From DUML01 sp050949905 (GTDB lineage Bacteria > Bacillota > Desulfitobacteriia > Desulfitobacteriales > Syntrophobotulaceae), in NCBI GenBank assembly GCA_050949905.1, contig JBMNGP010000025.1, positions 1 through 64,000 of the forward strand: DNA of 64,000 bases, written 5' to 3'. The position numbers were made by a program, and so were the translations under genes. Positions 28,882-38,298 of the stretch are shown in pieces (position 1 is the first letter of the stretch; every line of letters begins with the position of its first letter). The notes below the pieces were generated by a model. That model had not been told where the DNA came from and did not search any database. It worked only from the letters and a program-made list of their open reading frames with translations.

Positions 28882-30075
28882 ATGAAAGAGATTACTTCAG
28901 GCCCCAGATTTAAATGCCCCGTTTCATCTAAGGAGCTTCAAAGACGGCGTAATGCTGTCCAGAAAGCGATGAAGGAACAGGATATCGATTGTATGGTGTC
29001 TCAGGTTCATAGCTCCATATTTGACGGATATATCCGTTATTTCATCGATGTTCCCACCGGTACTTATTCCTCAACTCTCCTTATACCGGCAGATGGCGAT
29101 ATGATCTATGTCCAGCACGGCAACGATGATGACAATGTGCCATTTCCCGGCTGGGCAAGAGGAATTGAGAAAGTCTATGGAAGAGCTTATTGTTTGCCGT
29201 TTAATTTCAGTGATCATCTATCAGCTGAAGTGGTCGTCAAAGAGATAAAGGCTCGTAATTACAAACGTGTTGGCCTTGTTGGTCTGCAGCTTATGAGTTA
29301 TAGCACAGGCAGTTATCTTAAAGATAATCTCCCTGGTGTTGAGTTTGTTAATTTCAGTGATACAGTGGACGAAATCAAGGCTATTAAAAGCGAAGAAGAA
29401 TGGGCACTCATTGATAGGGCAGTTCGGGTTCATGAACAGCTGGGCGATTGTGTTCCTGCGCTTTTCCGTCCCGGTCGTATGGAATATGAGATCCGCGCAG
29501 ATCTTGAACACCTTGCCCTTGAACTCGGTTGTGACTATATTGGCAACCTAGCAGTAGGCTCGGCACCGGTCGGTAAGCCGGCGCGCTTCACAACCCATTT
29601 CTACGGCAATCGCCGTATTGAGCCTGGTGATAATCTAAGTGTTATGATTGAAGTCTCCGGACCAGGCGGTCAATATGGTGAATTATCCCGAACATGGTGC
29701 CTGGCTGAGCCTACTGAGAGTCTCAAGTGGCTGTTTGATGTGTCCAAGAAATGCCAGGCATATATAGCTGAGAAGATGGTACCCGGAATCTCCGCCAGGG
29801 AGCTGAACGATCTGTTCGACGAGTTTGTGACCCAATACGGAATACCTAAGAATAAACGGTTCTTCGGACATGGCCAAGGCTACGATATGATGGAACGTCC
29901 CGCTTTTTCAGGCAGAGAAAATATGATCATTAAGGAAGATATGTTCGTGGCCATTCACCCTGAGTTTATGACGGAAACTGATTTCGCTTGTTGCTGCGAT
30001 AACTTCCGGGTTACGAAGAATGGTGCTGTACGCCTTACTCGTACGCCACAAGAAATTATCCGTGTAGAAATTTAA
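28882..30075 (+). CDS. M24-family (creatinase-like) protein, copy 3
   Basis: The third and most divergent paralogue, about 397 residues, with the same two-domain layout. The altered metal motif reads VMIEVSGPGGQYGELSRTW, the histidine motif GHGQGYDMMERP is kept, and the late motif is FVAIHPEF. The signature CCCDNFR replaces the usual second glutamate region. ATG 28882 follows GAAAGGAAGATTGAGG. It is the last gene of the run starting at 26340 and converges with the lpdC-type gene. Probably not an aminopeptidase, for the same reason as its paralogues. Confidence 0.8.
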   Translation: MKEITSGPRFKCPVSSKELQRRRNAVQKAMKEQDIDCMVSQVHSSIFDGYIRYFIDVPTGTYSSTLLIPADGDMIYVQHGNDDDNVPFPGWARGIEKVYGRAYCLPFNFSDHLSAEVVVKEIKARNYKRVGLVGLQLMSYSTGSYLKDNLPGVEFVNFSDTVDEIKAIKSEEEWALIDRAVRVHEQLGDCVPALFRPGRMEYEIRADLEHLALELGCDYIGNLAVGSAPVGKPARFTTHFYGNRRIEPGDNLSVMIEVSGPGGQYGELSRTWCLAEPTESLKWLFDVSKKCQAYIAEKMVPGISARELNDLFDEFVTQYGIPKNKRFFGHGQGYDMMERPAFSGRENMIIKEDMFVAIHPEFMTETDFACCCDNFRVTKNGAVRLTRTPQEIIRVEI

Positions 30076-30132
30076 ATCAAGCCTTCTTCTGAGGATAGTT
30101 CCTTCTAGCCCTTCTCATTAATCAAATAAGAT

Positions 30133-30189
30133 GCCTCAAATTTTACTTTGAGACACCTTATGGCTGTATCTAATTGCAGCCTCTTTTTT
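30133..30189 (+). terminator. Terminator region between convergent genes
   Basis: Two hairpins: CTCAAA-ttttac-TTTGAG, then GGCTG-tatctaattg-CAGCC followed by TCTTTTTT. They can end the M24 transcript and probably the opposing lpdC-type transcript. Confidence 0.7.
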
Positions 30190-30232
30190 ATGGATTGGCT
30201 TGTACGATTAGGGTAGCTCTCCATAGAGTTTA

Positions 30233-31696
30233 TTAGGACGTGAACTTGTTGGGATCAACATCCATAAATTTCGCTCTTTGGAATCTGTCTTTTAAGTGAT
30301 AGGGTACTGTACAGTCGAAAATAGTTTTACAGGAAATACCATGGTCTCTTAGTAAAGGATTAACAGCCGGATCTTGAGATGGATCCAAAGGATGGCAACG
30401 TACACCCGGTATGAATATCGTATCTATGTCGCCCTGGTAGCGAGTATTGAGCGCCCACAAAACATCATTGCTATCAAAGGGATCAACATCTTCATCCACA
30501 AGTATTACATGCTTAAGTTCTGAAAAAGCTGAGAAGGCGAGGAGAGCGGCTTGCCTTTGCCGTCCTTCATCACTGGGCTGGCTTTTCTTGAATTGCAGCA
30601 CCGCCATATATTTGCCGCCGCCCGAAGAATGGGCATATACATTGAGTAACCTTCCCGGCATAGCCTTTTCAACCATTTGTAAAATACTGGCTTCGGTTGG
30701 AATCCCGGCCATATTAACATGCTCTTCACTGGGTCCAATACAAGTTTGCATTATAGGCTTCATCCGATGGGTGACTGCTTTTACCTTAATTACAGGCACC
30801 TCGGCGACAGCCGGCCCTGTATAGCCGGGGAATTCAGGCATAGCTTTGCCGGTATTAGTATTCTGATCTTCGCGAACCCGTACTCCTGGCAACAGTTCGC
30901 CTTCAATTACATATTCGGCATTAGCAATAGCCTTTTCATTTATCGTTAAACATTTTACAAGCTCTACACCTTGCTTGCGAATCGCTCCGGCAATACTTAA
31001 TTCATTGAAACCCAGCGGAGTTGTGGGAGGCTCAAAGCAAGCTGCGATTTCTATAGCGGGGTCAACCCCGATACTAATAGATATGGGCAAGGGTTTTCCT
31101 GCTTTTTCAGCTTTGTCTAAAAATACTCCCAAGTGGCGTGCTCCCGGTACAAGGTACATAGATAATTCATCTTTGCTTTGTAAACAGAGACGATGAATCG
31201 TAATGTCGGATTCCCCAGTTTCTGGGTCCGAAGCATAACACATACCCATAGTAATATAAGGTCCGGCATCCTCTTCTGTATTAGTGGGGGCAGGAACAAG
31301 CTTTCTCAAATCAAAACCCGGTTCATCAGCATAATGAACAACTTCTTGGCATTTAGCTTTATCTTGAGGTATTGTTACGGGTGCCAGAGGTTTTTGCACT
31401 GCTTCGTTTAAGAGAAAGCCCAAGCGTTCCGGTTTAGTGCCCAGCATAAGAGCCACTCTTTGGCGGCTTGCCAGAAGACCGATAATAACCCTGGCTTCTT
31501 CATGACCTTTAACATTATTAAAGATCATGGCGGGTCCAATTTGGGTTGGCCGCCTTACTGTTCCGCCGGCACCGACATGACGATAAACACCGGCTAGTTC
31601 CGCATGCGGGTCCACCGGTTCGTTCGTTTCGATTAATTGGCCGGGAACTGTTTTGAGCAGCTCGATTGCCGACCGAAGATCATTTACTTTATTCAT
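30233..31696 (-). CDS. lpdC: UbiD-family decarboxylase, gallate decarboxylase (LpdC) type
   Basis: A 487-residue prFMN-dependent decarboxylase. The N-terminal half carries ELAGVYRHVGAGGTVRRPTQ and PAMIFNNVKG. The active-site loop is the long LpdC form VREDQNTNTGKAMPEFPGYT rather than the short EGPFGEFPGSY loop of the protein at 10934. GPSEEHVNMAGIPTEASILQ and ILVDEDVDPFDSNDVLWALN are further LpdC-like blocks. LpdC of lactobacilli converts gallate and protocatechuate to pyrogallol and catechol, so a trihydroxy- or dihydroxybenzoate is the likely substrate. UbiX at 12790 and LpdD at 14939 would serve it. It lies downstream of a MerR regulator gene on the same strand. Confidence 0.82.
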   Translation of the reverse strand: MNKVNDLRSAIELLKTVPGQLIETNEPVDPHAELAGVYRHVGAGGTVRRPTQIGPAMIFNNVKGHEEARVIIGLLASRQRVALMLGTKPERLGFLLNEAVQKPLAPVTIPQDKAKCQEVVHYADEPGFDLRKLVPAPTNTEEDAGPYITMGMCYASDPETGESDITIHRLCLQSKDELSMYLVPGARHLGVFLDKAEKAGKPLPISISIGVDPAIEIAACFEPPTTPLGFNELSIAGAIRKQGVELVKCLTINEKAIANAEYVIEGELLPGVRVREDQNTNTGKAMPEFPGYTGPAVAEVPVIKVKAVTHRMKPIMQTCIGPSEEHVNMAGIPTEASILQMVEKAMPGRLLNVYAHSSGGGKYMAVLQFKKSQPSDEGRQRQAALLAFSAFSELKHVILVDEDVDPFDSNDVLWALNTRYQGDIDTIFIPGVRCHPLDPSQDPAVNPLLRDHGISCKTIFDCTVPYHLKDRFQRAKFMDVDPNKFTS

Positions 31697-31840
31697 TGAC
31701 TTCCTAACACCTCCAATTATTACCTAATAAGTGGCCTTTTCAGCTTTTGGATTCTAAAAAGTATTAGCTTCATCTTAAAATATATACCAGCTATACAGTC
31801 AATTGCTTGGCATAATTTGATAGCTCCAATTTAGCCCTTT

Positions 31841-32671
31841 TCACTTTTGTTCAACTGGAATCTGCAATTGACAAAAGTCTACCTCTGTATTCTCGTCATA
31901 GAAGGTAGTGTCAAGAAAACAAGCATCAACTATATCTCCCTTTATCCTATAATTGTGTTCAGCGACCCATTCTAAAAGATTGCTCAAGAATCGAGTATCA
32001 TAAGGCATGCCATACTTATACATAGTTACGTATTGTCCGGCTCGCAAAGTAATTATATTTTGACTCTCTAATTCTGGGGCTTGGGAGGATAAAGTAATGA
32101 AAGCTCCTGCACCCTCAAATATGTTTTCTTCGCAAATACAATCTTTCCGTATAATAGTTCCGAATTGGGATGCGGGCAACATTCCATGCCTGGCAAGGGT
32201 ATTCCAGGCCTTCATCATAGTAAGATGCAGTTCCTTTTTACAAATTTTATTTTTGTAAGGAAAAAAAATAACTTTCCTTTCAGGGAATTCTTCCACGATC
32301 GGCTTCGACAATTCATCCTTATAATTGCTCACATTGGTATAAGTCAGCAACCGAGTTTCTATGGACTCCTTAATTTTTAGCAGGTTTTCGATTTCTTTAT
32401 CAATATACTCCTGGTGATATTTTAAAAGAGAAATAGCGGTAGTAAGGTTTCTGTTTTTAATATGGGTTCTAATGTCTTTCAGTTTTATACCTGTCGATTT
32501 CAGGAAGCAAATTTCTCTGAGTAAAGGAATTTGATAGGGGCTATAATATCTATAGCCATTTTCATCTACTTTAATTGGTGAGAATAAACCTATTTTGTCA
32601 TAATAAATAAGAGTTTGTCTCGAAATACTATGAATCTTAGCCATTTTACTAATCGATAAGTACTTATCCAT
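31841..32671 (-). CDS. MerR-family transcriptional regulator with effector-binding domain
   Basis: About 276 residues: an N-terminal MerR winged helix (YLSISKMAKIHSISRQTLIY, YDKIGLFSP..DENGYRYYSP), a dimerising coiled coil (about 75-110) and a C-terminal GyrI/BmrR-like ligand-binding domain. The start at 32671 has GGGAGGAATA directly upstream. MerR proteins of this type bind organic, often aromatic or cationic, ligands and twist promoters with long spacers. It is probably the local regulator of the lpdC-type gene, 144 bases downstream. Confidence 0.85.
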   Translation of the reverse strand: MDKYLSISKMAKIHSISRQTLIYYDKIGLFSPIKVDENGYRYYSPYQIPLLREICFLKSTGIKLKDIRTHIKNRNLTTAISLLKYHQEYIDKEIENLLKIKESIETRLLTYTNVSNYKDELSKPIVEEFPERKVIFFPYKNKICKKELHLTMMKAWNTLARHGMLPASQFGTIIRKDCICEENIFEGAGAFITLSSQAPELESQNIITLRAGQYVTMYKYGMPYDTRFLSNLLEWVAEHNYRIKGDIVDACFLDTTFYDENTEVDFCQLQIPVEQK

Positions 32672-34353
32672 TATTCCTCCCAACACGCTGTTTCACTTCT
32701 TAAAATTTAGAGAACCTATTATGTATAATTGTAGAATTATCTGCACTGTTTGTCACGACTTGGGCGATTTTTTTACCTTAAGAAATACCAAGTAATAACA
32801 CGAGGTTCTAAAGGATCTTAAGAAAGAGATCTTAATATCTTAGAAATGGTGGGCGGTCAAAGTAAATGCAACCTTTGACAGAGTAAATATTGAAAAGTAG
32901 CATTAAGTTAGTCAAGATTTGGGAATAACAGGGTATACTTTCAGCAAAAATAGCCGATTTATATTAATAGCGAGCGAAATTTGGCCGCTGAGCACTAAAA
33001 ATAGGCATAGGAATACAAGGGGTACCCAAAAGCTGTTTTTTCGGACAGAGTTAATGCGTCCCCCTGACTAAGGTTTCTATTAATGTGCTCTGCGAGTTAG
33101 AGAACGCTCGGATTACTTTTTCAAAAGCGAAGGCTTCAGCAGGATTTCATTAGGGTGGATACTGCTGAGCCCCAGCTTTTGAAGGACATCGTATCCGTAG
33201 ATGAAGCCGAACATATCAAAGGGCGATTTGTTGCCCAGCTTCTCTCTGGAATAGGAGTTGATGTGCGACATCATCAGGTCAATATCCCCTTGGCATAGAT
33301 TATCGAATGATGTGCCTTTGGGCAGTATTTTCCTTATGAATTCATGGTTGAGCTCCACATTGGGTTTCTGGTATGAGGCGTATGGATCGCAGTAAAACAC
33401 ACGCATCCTCTGGATGCCCTGGGCATCATACTCTAAAGCCTTAGGATTTGAAAACTCCGAACCGTTATCAGCGAGACAGACTGAGAGAAGCCGACTGAAC
33501 AGCTCCCTGCCAAGGGTTTGGTCCAAGCGATTAAAAACGTTGATAACGGACAGGGAGGTGTTGCGCTCCCTGATGAAGGCCAACATCAAATCGCAGGACT
33601 TGAACATCATCGTGAGCAGAACCTTGCCTCCAACACGCCCGATGAGCGAATCAATCTCAACAACGGTAACATCTGAAGCTTCCTTGAAAGTCAGGAAATC
33701 GGCGTATGTACGCCCGATCCTGCAGGAGCAATCAACCTTATGCTCCACCGGTTTGGATTTCCGGGGCTTTATGCGGCAGACGCGGGGCATATCTATATTT
33801 TTTGCCTTGAGAAGGCCGCCGGCAACATAGCGATAGATGGATTTTTCACTGACTTCAAGGCTGTCGGCATTGTGGACTGCGATGTGATGGACAGAGTGGC
33901 CACGCCGGATGAGAGGAGAAACCAATTCGTCAAGGTAGAGCAGCTCATCCTCAGTAATGTTCGCACCGGTGCGGGATTCTACCAGCATTTCACGATATGC
34001 CTCGTGGGCCTTTTTATGGAGATAATATTTTTTCCGCAGTACGCACTGGCGCTCTTCCACACAGCCGTTGCAGACATAGGGAGGGTCATAAAGCTTGATG
34101 CACAGCCGTTCCTCGAATTCCTCGCATATAGCATTGCAATAATTACAGCTGGAACACTTTCTGGTGCAGTTGGGTTTATCCGCACAGAGCTGTATTTTTT
34201 GGCAGACATTTAGTTTTGCACAGCGGTTATGGATGGATAAGGTATCATTAATTTCGCAAATTCATAAATAAGTGTTTATGAATAAAGACATAAACGCAAC
34301 TGCTTGGTAAGATAAGGTTACCACACCAATCAAAACCAGGAGGAGCTGCGAAT

Positions 34354-35544
34354 ATGTCTGATAAAATTATACACTTAAATGAAGGAGCAATAAAGCAAGA
34401 GCTTAAAGAATTGGTACGTCAAAGTGTGGAGGAAACACTAAATAACCTTTTGGATCAGGAAGCAGCAGAGCTCACAAATGCCGGTAGGTATGAACGTACA
34501 AAAGAACGAAAAGGATATCGTTCCGGCCACTATGAGAGGAAGTTAACGACCACTTCCGGAGAGGTGAAGCTGAAAGTGCCTAAACTGAAAGGTGTCGCCT
34601 TTGAAACTGCAATCATAGAGCGCTACCGGCGGCGTGAAAGCTCTGTAGAAGAAGCTCTAATCGAAATGTATTTAGCTGGTGTTTCAGTCCGGCGAGTAGA
34701 AGATATAACTGAGGCACTCTGGGGCACAAAAGTATCGGCCGGAACGGTCAGCAAGTTAAACCAGAAAGTCTATGGCCACATCGATACTTGGCGCAATCGC
34801 CCTCTACAAAGAAAATATCCCTATGTCTATCTCGATGGGATTTACCTTAAACGTAATTGGGGTGGAGAATACGAAAACGTTGCGATCCTAATTGCTATGG
34901 CTGTCAATGAAGATGGTTACAGAGAAGTAATAGGCGCTTCTGAAGGAATGAAGGAAGATAAAACAAGCTGGCTGGAATTCATGAAAAGCTTAAAGGAACG
35001 TGGCTTATCCGGAACCCAGTTATTTATCGGGGATAAATGTCTGGGCTTATTGGAAGCAGTGAACGAAACATTTCCGGAAGCCAAATTCCAACGCTGTACT
35101 GTTCATTTTTACCGGAATGTCTTCTCAGTAACACCTCGCTCCAAGATGAAAGAAGTAGCGGCAATGCTAAAAGCGATCCATGCCCAGGAGGATAAAGAAG
35201 CAGCTAAAGAGAAGGCAACAGCGGTTGTAGCTAAGCTTCGGGACATGAAACTGAAAGAAGCAGCGAAAAAAGTTGAAGACAGCATTCTCGAAACACTGAC
35301 ATATATGGACTTTCCACAAGCACACTGGACTAAACTTCGCAGCAATAACGTCATCGAAAGATTAAACCGGGAAATCCGCAGAAGAACCAGGGTAGTTGGC
35401 ACTTTTCCTGATGGGCATTCAGCATTAATGCTTGTCTGCGCTCGGTTGCGGTATGTAGCCAGTAAAGCCTGGGGCACAAAAATGTATATGAGTATGAGAC
35501 ACCTTGAGGAAATGAACAAAGAAAACAGTATTATAGCAGGTTAA
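34354..35544 (+). CDS. IS256-family (mutator-type) transposase
   Basis: A 396-residue transposase, the normal length for IS256. It shows the N-terminal ERKGYRSGHYERKLTTTSGE block (near residue 50-70), the first catalytic Asp in YPYVYLDGIYLK, the second in FIGDKCLGL, the C/H region FQRCTVHFYRNV, and the catalytic Glu region RLNREIRRRTRVVGTFPDG. An AGGAGGAGC site precedes ATG. The gene looks functional. Confidence 0.95.
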   Translation: MSDKIIHLNEGAIKQELKELVRQSVEETLNNLLDQEAAELTNAGRYERTKERKGYRSGHYERKLTTTSGEVKLKVPKLKGVAFETAIIERYRRRESSVEEALIEMYLAGVSVRRVEDITEALWGTKVSAGTVSKLNQKVYGHIDTWRNRPLQRKYPYVYLDGIYLKRNWGGEYENVAILIAMAVNEDGYREVIGASEGMKEDKTSWLEFMKSLKERGLSGTQLFIGDKCLGLLEAVNETFPEAKFQRCTVHFYRNVFSVTPRSKMKEVAAMLKAIHAQEDKEAAKEKATAVVAKLRDMKLKEAAKKVEDSILETLTYMDFPQAHWTKLRSNNVIERLNREIRRRTRVVGTFPDGHSALMLVCARLRYVASKAWGTKMYMSMRHLEEMNKENSIIAG

Positions 35545-35554
35545 TGTGCGATCC

Positions 35555-35602
35555 TCTCTTAGTAGACTGGCCATGGGGCCCCATGGCCAGTCTACTAAGA
35601 GA
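35555..35602 (+). terminator. 48-bp perfect palindrome inside IS256
   Basis: Two 24-base arms, TCTCTTAGTAGACTGGCCAT-GGGG and its exact complement, meet with no spacer bases. It starts 11 bases after the transposase stop. It could act as a terminator of the transposase mRNA, although there is no T run. Perfect spacer-free palindromes of this length are rare because they are unstable in replication. Confidence 0.6.
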
Positions 35603-36094
35603 TAAAGATATACAAGAAAAATTACCAAGCAGAAAAACAAATTTGCGAAAGATTATTGACAGTACCTATGGATGCGGTATGGCGCATATTTATTGCTTTC
35701 GATGGCGCGGGCACGGACTTCACGGGAAATGGTGGATGCACTTTTTCCAAGAATGGCGGCAATCTGCTTGAGGGATACGCCCTCCCTCAGCTTCTGTTCA
35801 ATCAGCATACGTTCCAAATCGGTAAGGTGCTTGTTTTTAGCCATGGTAAACTCTCCTTCAATTTAAAATAGGTTTCGCAGAACACACTTACCTATTATTT
35901 CGTCAGAATTCTTGCCAGACTAAATGCAATCACTCCCCCATGGGGGAGTGAGGAAAGAAACATCTTTTGATTGTAAGACTTAATGCCACCCCCCTGTTTG
36001 ACAAATTAAACGCAATCATCAAGTAACGTATGGGTTGCATTTACAATGTCAACTGAGGATATCTTAGAAAGATAAAATTTTTTTAAAAAATTAC

Positions 36095-36154
36095 TTGACA
36101 ATACGAGCAAATAAAGGTATCTTCTTAATGGAAAACGTTTTCGGAAAACGTTTT
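36095..36154 (+). promoter_or_regulatory. lacI-type gene promoter with two tandem operators
   Basis: TTGACA (36095-36100), a 17-base spacer and TATCTT (36118-36123) form a sigma-A promoter. Right after it come two AAAACGTTTT palindromes (36132-36141 and 36145-36154). Palindromes centred on CG are the usual LacI/GalR-family operator, and their position over the transcription start implies autorepression. The IS30 copy 2 target repeat ends 24 bases before the -35 box. Confidence 0.72.
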
Positions 36155-36223
36155 GGGATAGTCCTTAGGAGTAGAAAAGGAAGAGAAAGAGAATATTATC
36201 GAAAGGAGGTATCGTCCAAAGAG

Positions 36224-37219
36224 ATGGTTACTATTAAAGACGTTGCTAAACGTGCTCAGGTATCTATTACCACCGTATCCAGAGTATTGAATAAAACAGA
36301 GCATGCCGTAAGCCCGGAAACCAGAAAAAAAGTGCTGGAAGCCATTGAAGAGCTGGGCTTTATTCCCAACGCCATGGCCCGGGGGCTTCACCGCAACAAG
36401 ACCAAAGCAATCGGCCTCATCATTCAGGATATTTCCAATCCCTACTATCCCAGCATTGTACGGGGAGTAGAGGATGAAGCCCAAGAATTAGGGTATACAG
36501 TAATTCTTGCTAATGCCTATCGTTCTAAGGAAAGAACAACTAAATACCTCAATGTCTTTAGGGAAAAAAGGGTTGACGGAATTATTTTTACCGGCGGCGG
36601 AGTAGTAAAAGATGCAGTTGAAGAAAAATTTTTCGAACAAACTTCTATTTCCACGGTAGTAATAGGTAAACCTTGCACAGTCAGAGTGCCCTCAGTTCAG
36701 GTTAACAATGTTCAGTCTTCGCGCGAAGCATGTGAGTATTTGTTGAAATTAGGGCATCGGCACATAGTGACCATCACCGGCCCGGCAGAATCCACCACAG
36801 CGATTGATCGTCTGGAAGGTTACCGTCAAGCCCTAATAAGCCATGGAATAGACCCGCGGAAAGAATTAATTATTCAAGGAAATTTTGAATTTGCCAGCGG
36901 TTATAGGGCTATTAAAGAGTTTCCAGAGATAGGCAAGGGCAAGGTAACAGCTATATTTGCCCAGAATGACATGATGGCTATCGGGGCAATGAAAGCTTTG
37001 CAGGATGAAGGTCTGAAGGTGCCGGAGGACATAGCTATAATCGGTTTTGATAATATTCCTCTTTCGTCATTTGTTACTCCAGCCTTGTCAACAGTGGCTG
37101 TACCGGTTTACGAAATGGGGAAAACGGCGATGAAAATGTTGGCTGATATCCTAGAAGGCCATGAAATCTCACGTTTTACTACTCTGCCTACCAAGCTAAA
37201 GCTTAGGCAAACCTGTTAA
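36224..37219 (+). CDS. LacI/GalR-family transcriptional regulator
   Basis: About 331 residues: N-terminal LacI helix-turn-helix (TIKDVAKRAQVSITTVSRVL) with the hinge helix FIPNAMARGLHRNKT, then a periplasmic-binding-protein-like effector domain (AIGLIIQDISNPYYPSIVRG; AIFAQNDMMAIGAMKALQD; IIGFDNIPLSSFVTPALSTV). I use ATG 36224, the usual position for MVTIKDVA. The AAGGAGGT site is about 13 bases away, slightly far. Two operators lie in its own promoter. The creatininase-like gene starts 70 bases later, so it probably represses the 37-50 kb island in response to its substrate. Confidence 0.9.
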   Translation: MVTIKDVAKRAQVSITTVSRVLNKTEHAVSPETRKKVLEAIEELGFIPNAMARGLHRNKTKAIGLIIQDISNPYYPSIVRGVEDEAQELGYTVILANAYRSKERTTKYLNVFREKRVDGIIFTGGGVVKDAVEEKFFEQTSISTVVIGKPCTVRVPSVQVNNVQSSREACEYLLKLGHRHIVTITGPAESTTAIDRLEGYRQALISHGIDPRKELIIQGNFEFASGYRAIKEFPEIGKGKVTAIFAQNDMMAIGAMKALQDEGLKVPEDIAIIGFDNIPLSSFVTPALSTVAVPVYEMGKTAMKMLADILEGHEISRFTTLPTKLKLRQTC

Positions 37220-37288
37220 TCGGCAGGCTATCTGACGAAAAGGCTATTGGCTTATCCTACAAAATCAATTTTATTGGAGGAATGTTTT

Positions 37289-38146
37289 ATGGTAATGCGT
37301 CATAATTTACTGGAATGCGCTTTTACGGATGCTATCGAATGGTTTAAGAAAACCGATACAGTTATTGTTCCTGTTGGAAGCTGCGAGAAACACGGTGCTC
37401 ATGTTCCCCTTGGAACAGACAGCTTCACAACCATCAATGTAGCTGAAAGAGCTGCTAAACTTGCTGACGTCCCTTATACTCCCCTTATGCCTTTTGGCTA
37501 TTCTCCTCATCACATGGGCAGATGCGGTGAAGGCGCCGGTACTATTACCCTTTCGGCTAACACCTACCGTGCTGTTTTGACTGATATTGCCCGTAGCCTT
37601 ATTTATCATGGCGCTAATAAAATTGTATTCGTTACTCATCATGGTTCCAATACTAAACCAATTGATGAATTTATGCGTCAAATCCGTTATAAATATGGTG
37701 CATTTGTGGCATTCTATAAAACACCGACAGAAAGAGAATGTGAAGTAGTTAAAGGTATTTTAGAAGGACCTCCGGAAGAAACTCCAGGTTGGCATGCCGG
37801 TGAAATGGAAACCGCTCAAATGATGGCCCATGACATGAGTCTCGTTGATATGAGCCGTGCTGTTAACGACAGAGCCCATGCTCCTAAATGGATGGGTGAC
37901 AAATTCTCCAAAATTGACGGAACCATTACCGTAAAATTCGGCGGCTCTGAAAACATTTATGTTCCTATGGAGCACCACGAGTACAGTGACCATGCTACTA
38001 TCGGCAATCCTTTCCGCGGTACTCCGGAAAAAGGGCTGGCTCTCTTTGAAAAAGAAGCTGAGCACTTGGCTGCTTTCATTGAAGAAGTTAAGAAATTCCC
38101 CTTCAAAGTCAAAGACGAAGATCGGGCTTTCCCGGAAAGAGCTTAA
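37289..38146 (+). CDS. Creatininase-family amidohydrolase, copy 1
   Basis: About 285 residues with the creatininase fold. Predicted metal ligands align with creatininase: Glu33 and His35 in GSCEKHGAHVPLGTD, Asp44 at the end of that motif, then the FVTHHGSNTKP loop and HAGEMETAQMMA. Members of the family open cyclic amides (creatininase) or cut formamides (FAPy deformylase-like), so the reaction is hydrolysis of a C-N bond in an unknown substrate. I chose ATG 37289 (MVMRHN), preceded by TTGGAGGAATG; the copy at 48884 has the same start. The island also carries an aldolase, an alcohol dehydrogenase and TTT carriers. Confidence 0.85.
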   Translation: MVMRHNLLECAFTDAIEWFKKTDTVIVPVGSCEKHGAHVPLGTDSFTTINVAERAAKLADVPYTPLMPFGYSPHHMGRCGEGAGTITLSANTYRAVLTDIARSLIYHGANKIVFVTHHGSNTKPIDEFMRQIRYKYGAFVAFYKTPTERECEVVKGILEGPPEETPGWHAGEMETAQMMAHDMSLVDMSRAVNDRAHAPKWMGDKFSKIDGTITVKFGGSENIYVPMEHHEYSDHATIGNPFRGTPEKGLALFEKEAEHLAAFIEEVKKFPFKVKDEDRAFPERA

Positions 38147-38194
38147 GGCTTATTCCTAAAAGCGCCTGATTATCTTTAATCTATTAAAGGCATC

Positions 38195-38225
38195 CGGGTA
38201 CAAACCTATCCTGGGTTTGTACCCG
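38195..38225 (+). terminator. Hairpin between creatininase and aldolase genes
   Basis: CGGGTACAAACC pairs with GGTTTGTACCCG, and flanking AAAGGC/GCCTTT extends the stem. No T run follows, so it may be a weak terminator or an mRNA-stability element that adjusts expression within the operon. Confidence 0.5.
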
Positions 38226-38298
38226 AAAAAGGGCCTTTATAATAGAATGATAATTGATTTAACAGAACCAAAATTTAATACTTTGGAGGTTAGCTGGA

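Larger units (their letters stand above)
34236..35666 (+). mobile_element. IS256-family insertion sequence nested in IS30
   Basis: A 1,431-bp element with an 8-bp target duplication TATGGATG, typical of IS256. The imperfect terminal inverted repeats share the inner part TTTCGCAAATT. It contains one intact transposase gene and a 48-bp perfect palindrome after it (35555-35602). Confidence 0.92.
33113..35844 (-). pseudogene. IS30-family transposase, interrupted
   Basis: The N-terminal 59 or so residues are encoded at 35653-35844 (MAKNKHLTDLERML... to KYAPYRIH) and the rest, including the whole DDE core, at 33113 to about 34228. The nested IS256-family element, with duplicate TATGGATG at 34228-34235 and 35667-35674, separates the two. 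The sequence is otherwise intact, so precise excision would restore the gene. Confidence 0.92.
32847..36058 (-). mobile_element. IS30-family insertion sequence, copy 2, split by an IS256-family element
   Basis: It has the same ends as copy 1 and is flanked by the 12-bp direct repeat ATATCTTAGAAA at 32835-32846 and 36059-36070. It is nearly base-identical to copy 1 (I noticed a handful of differences, such as AATGTTCGC versus AATATTCGC), so transposition was recent. The transposase gene is interrupted at 34235 by the nested element at 34236-35666. Confidence 0.93.
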
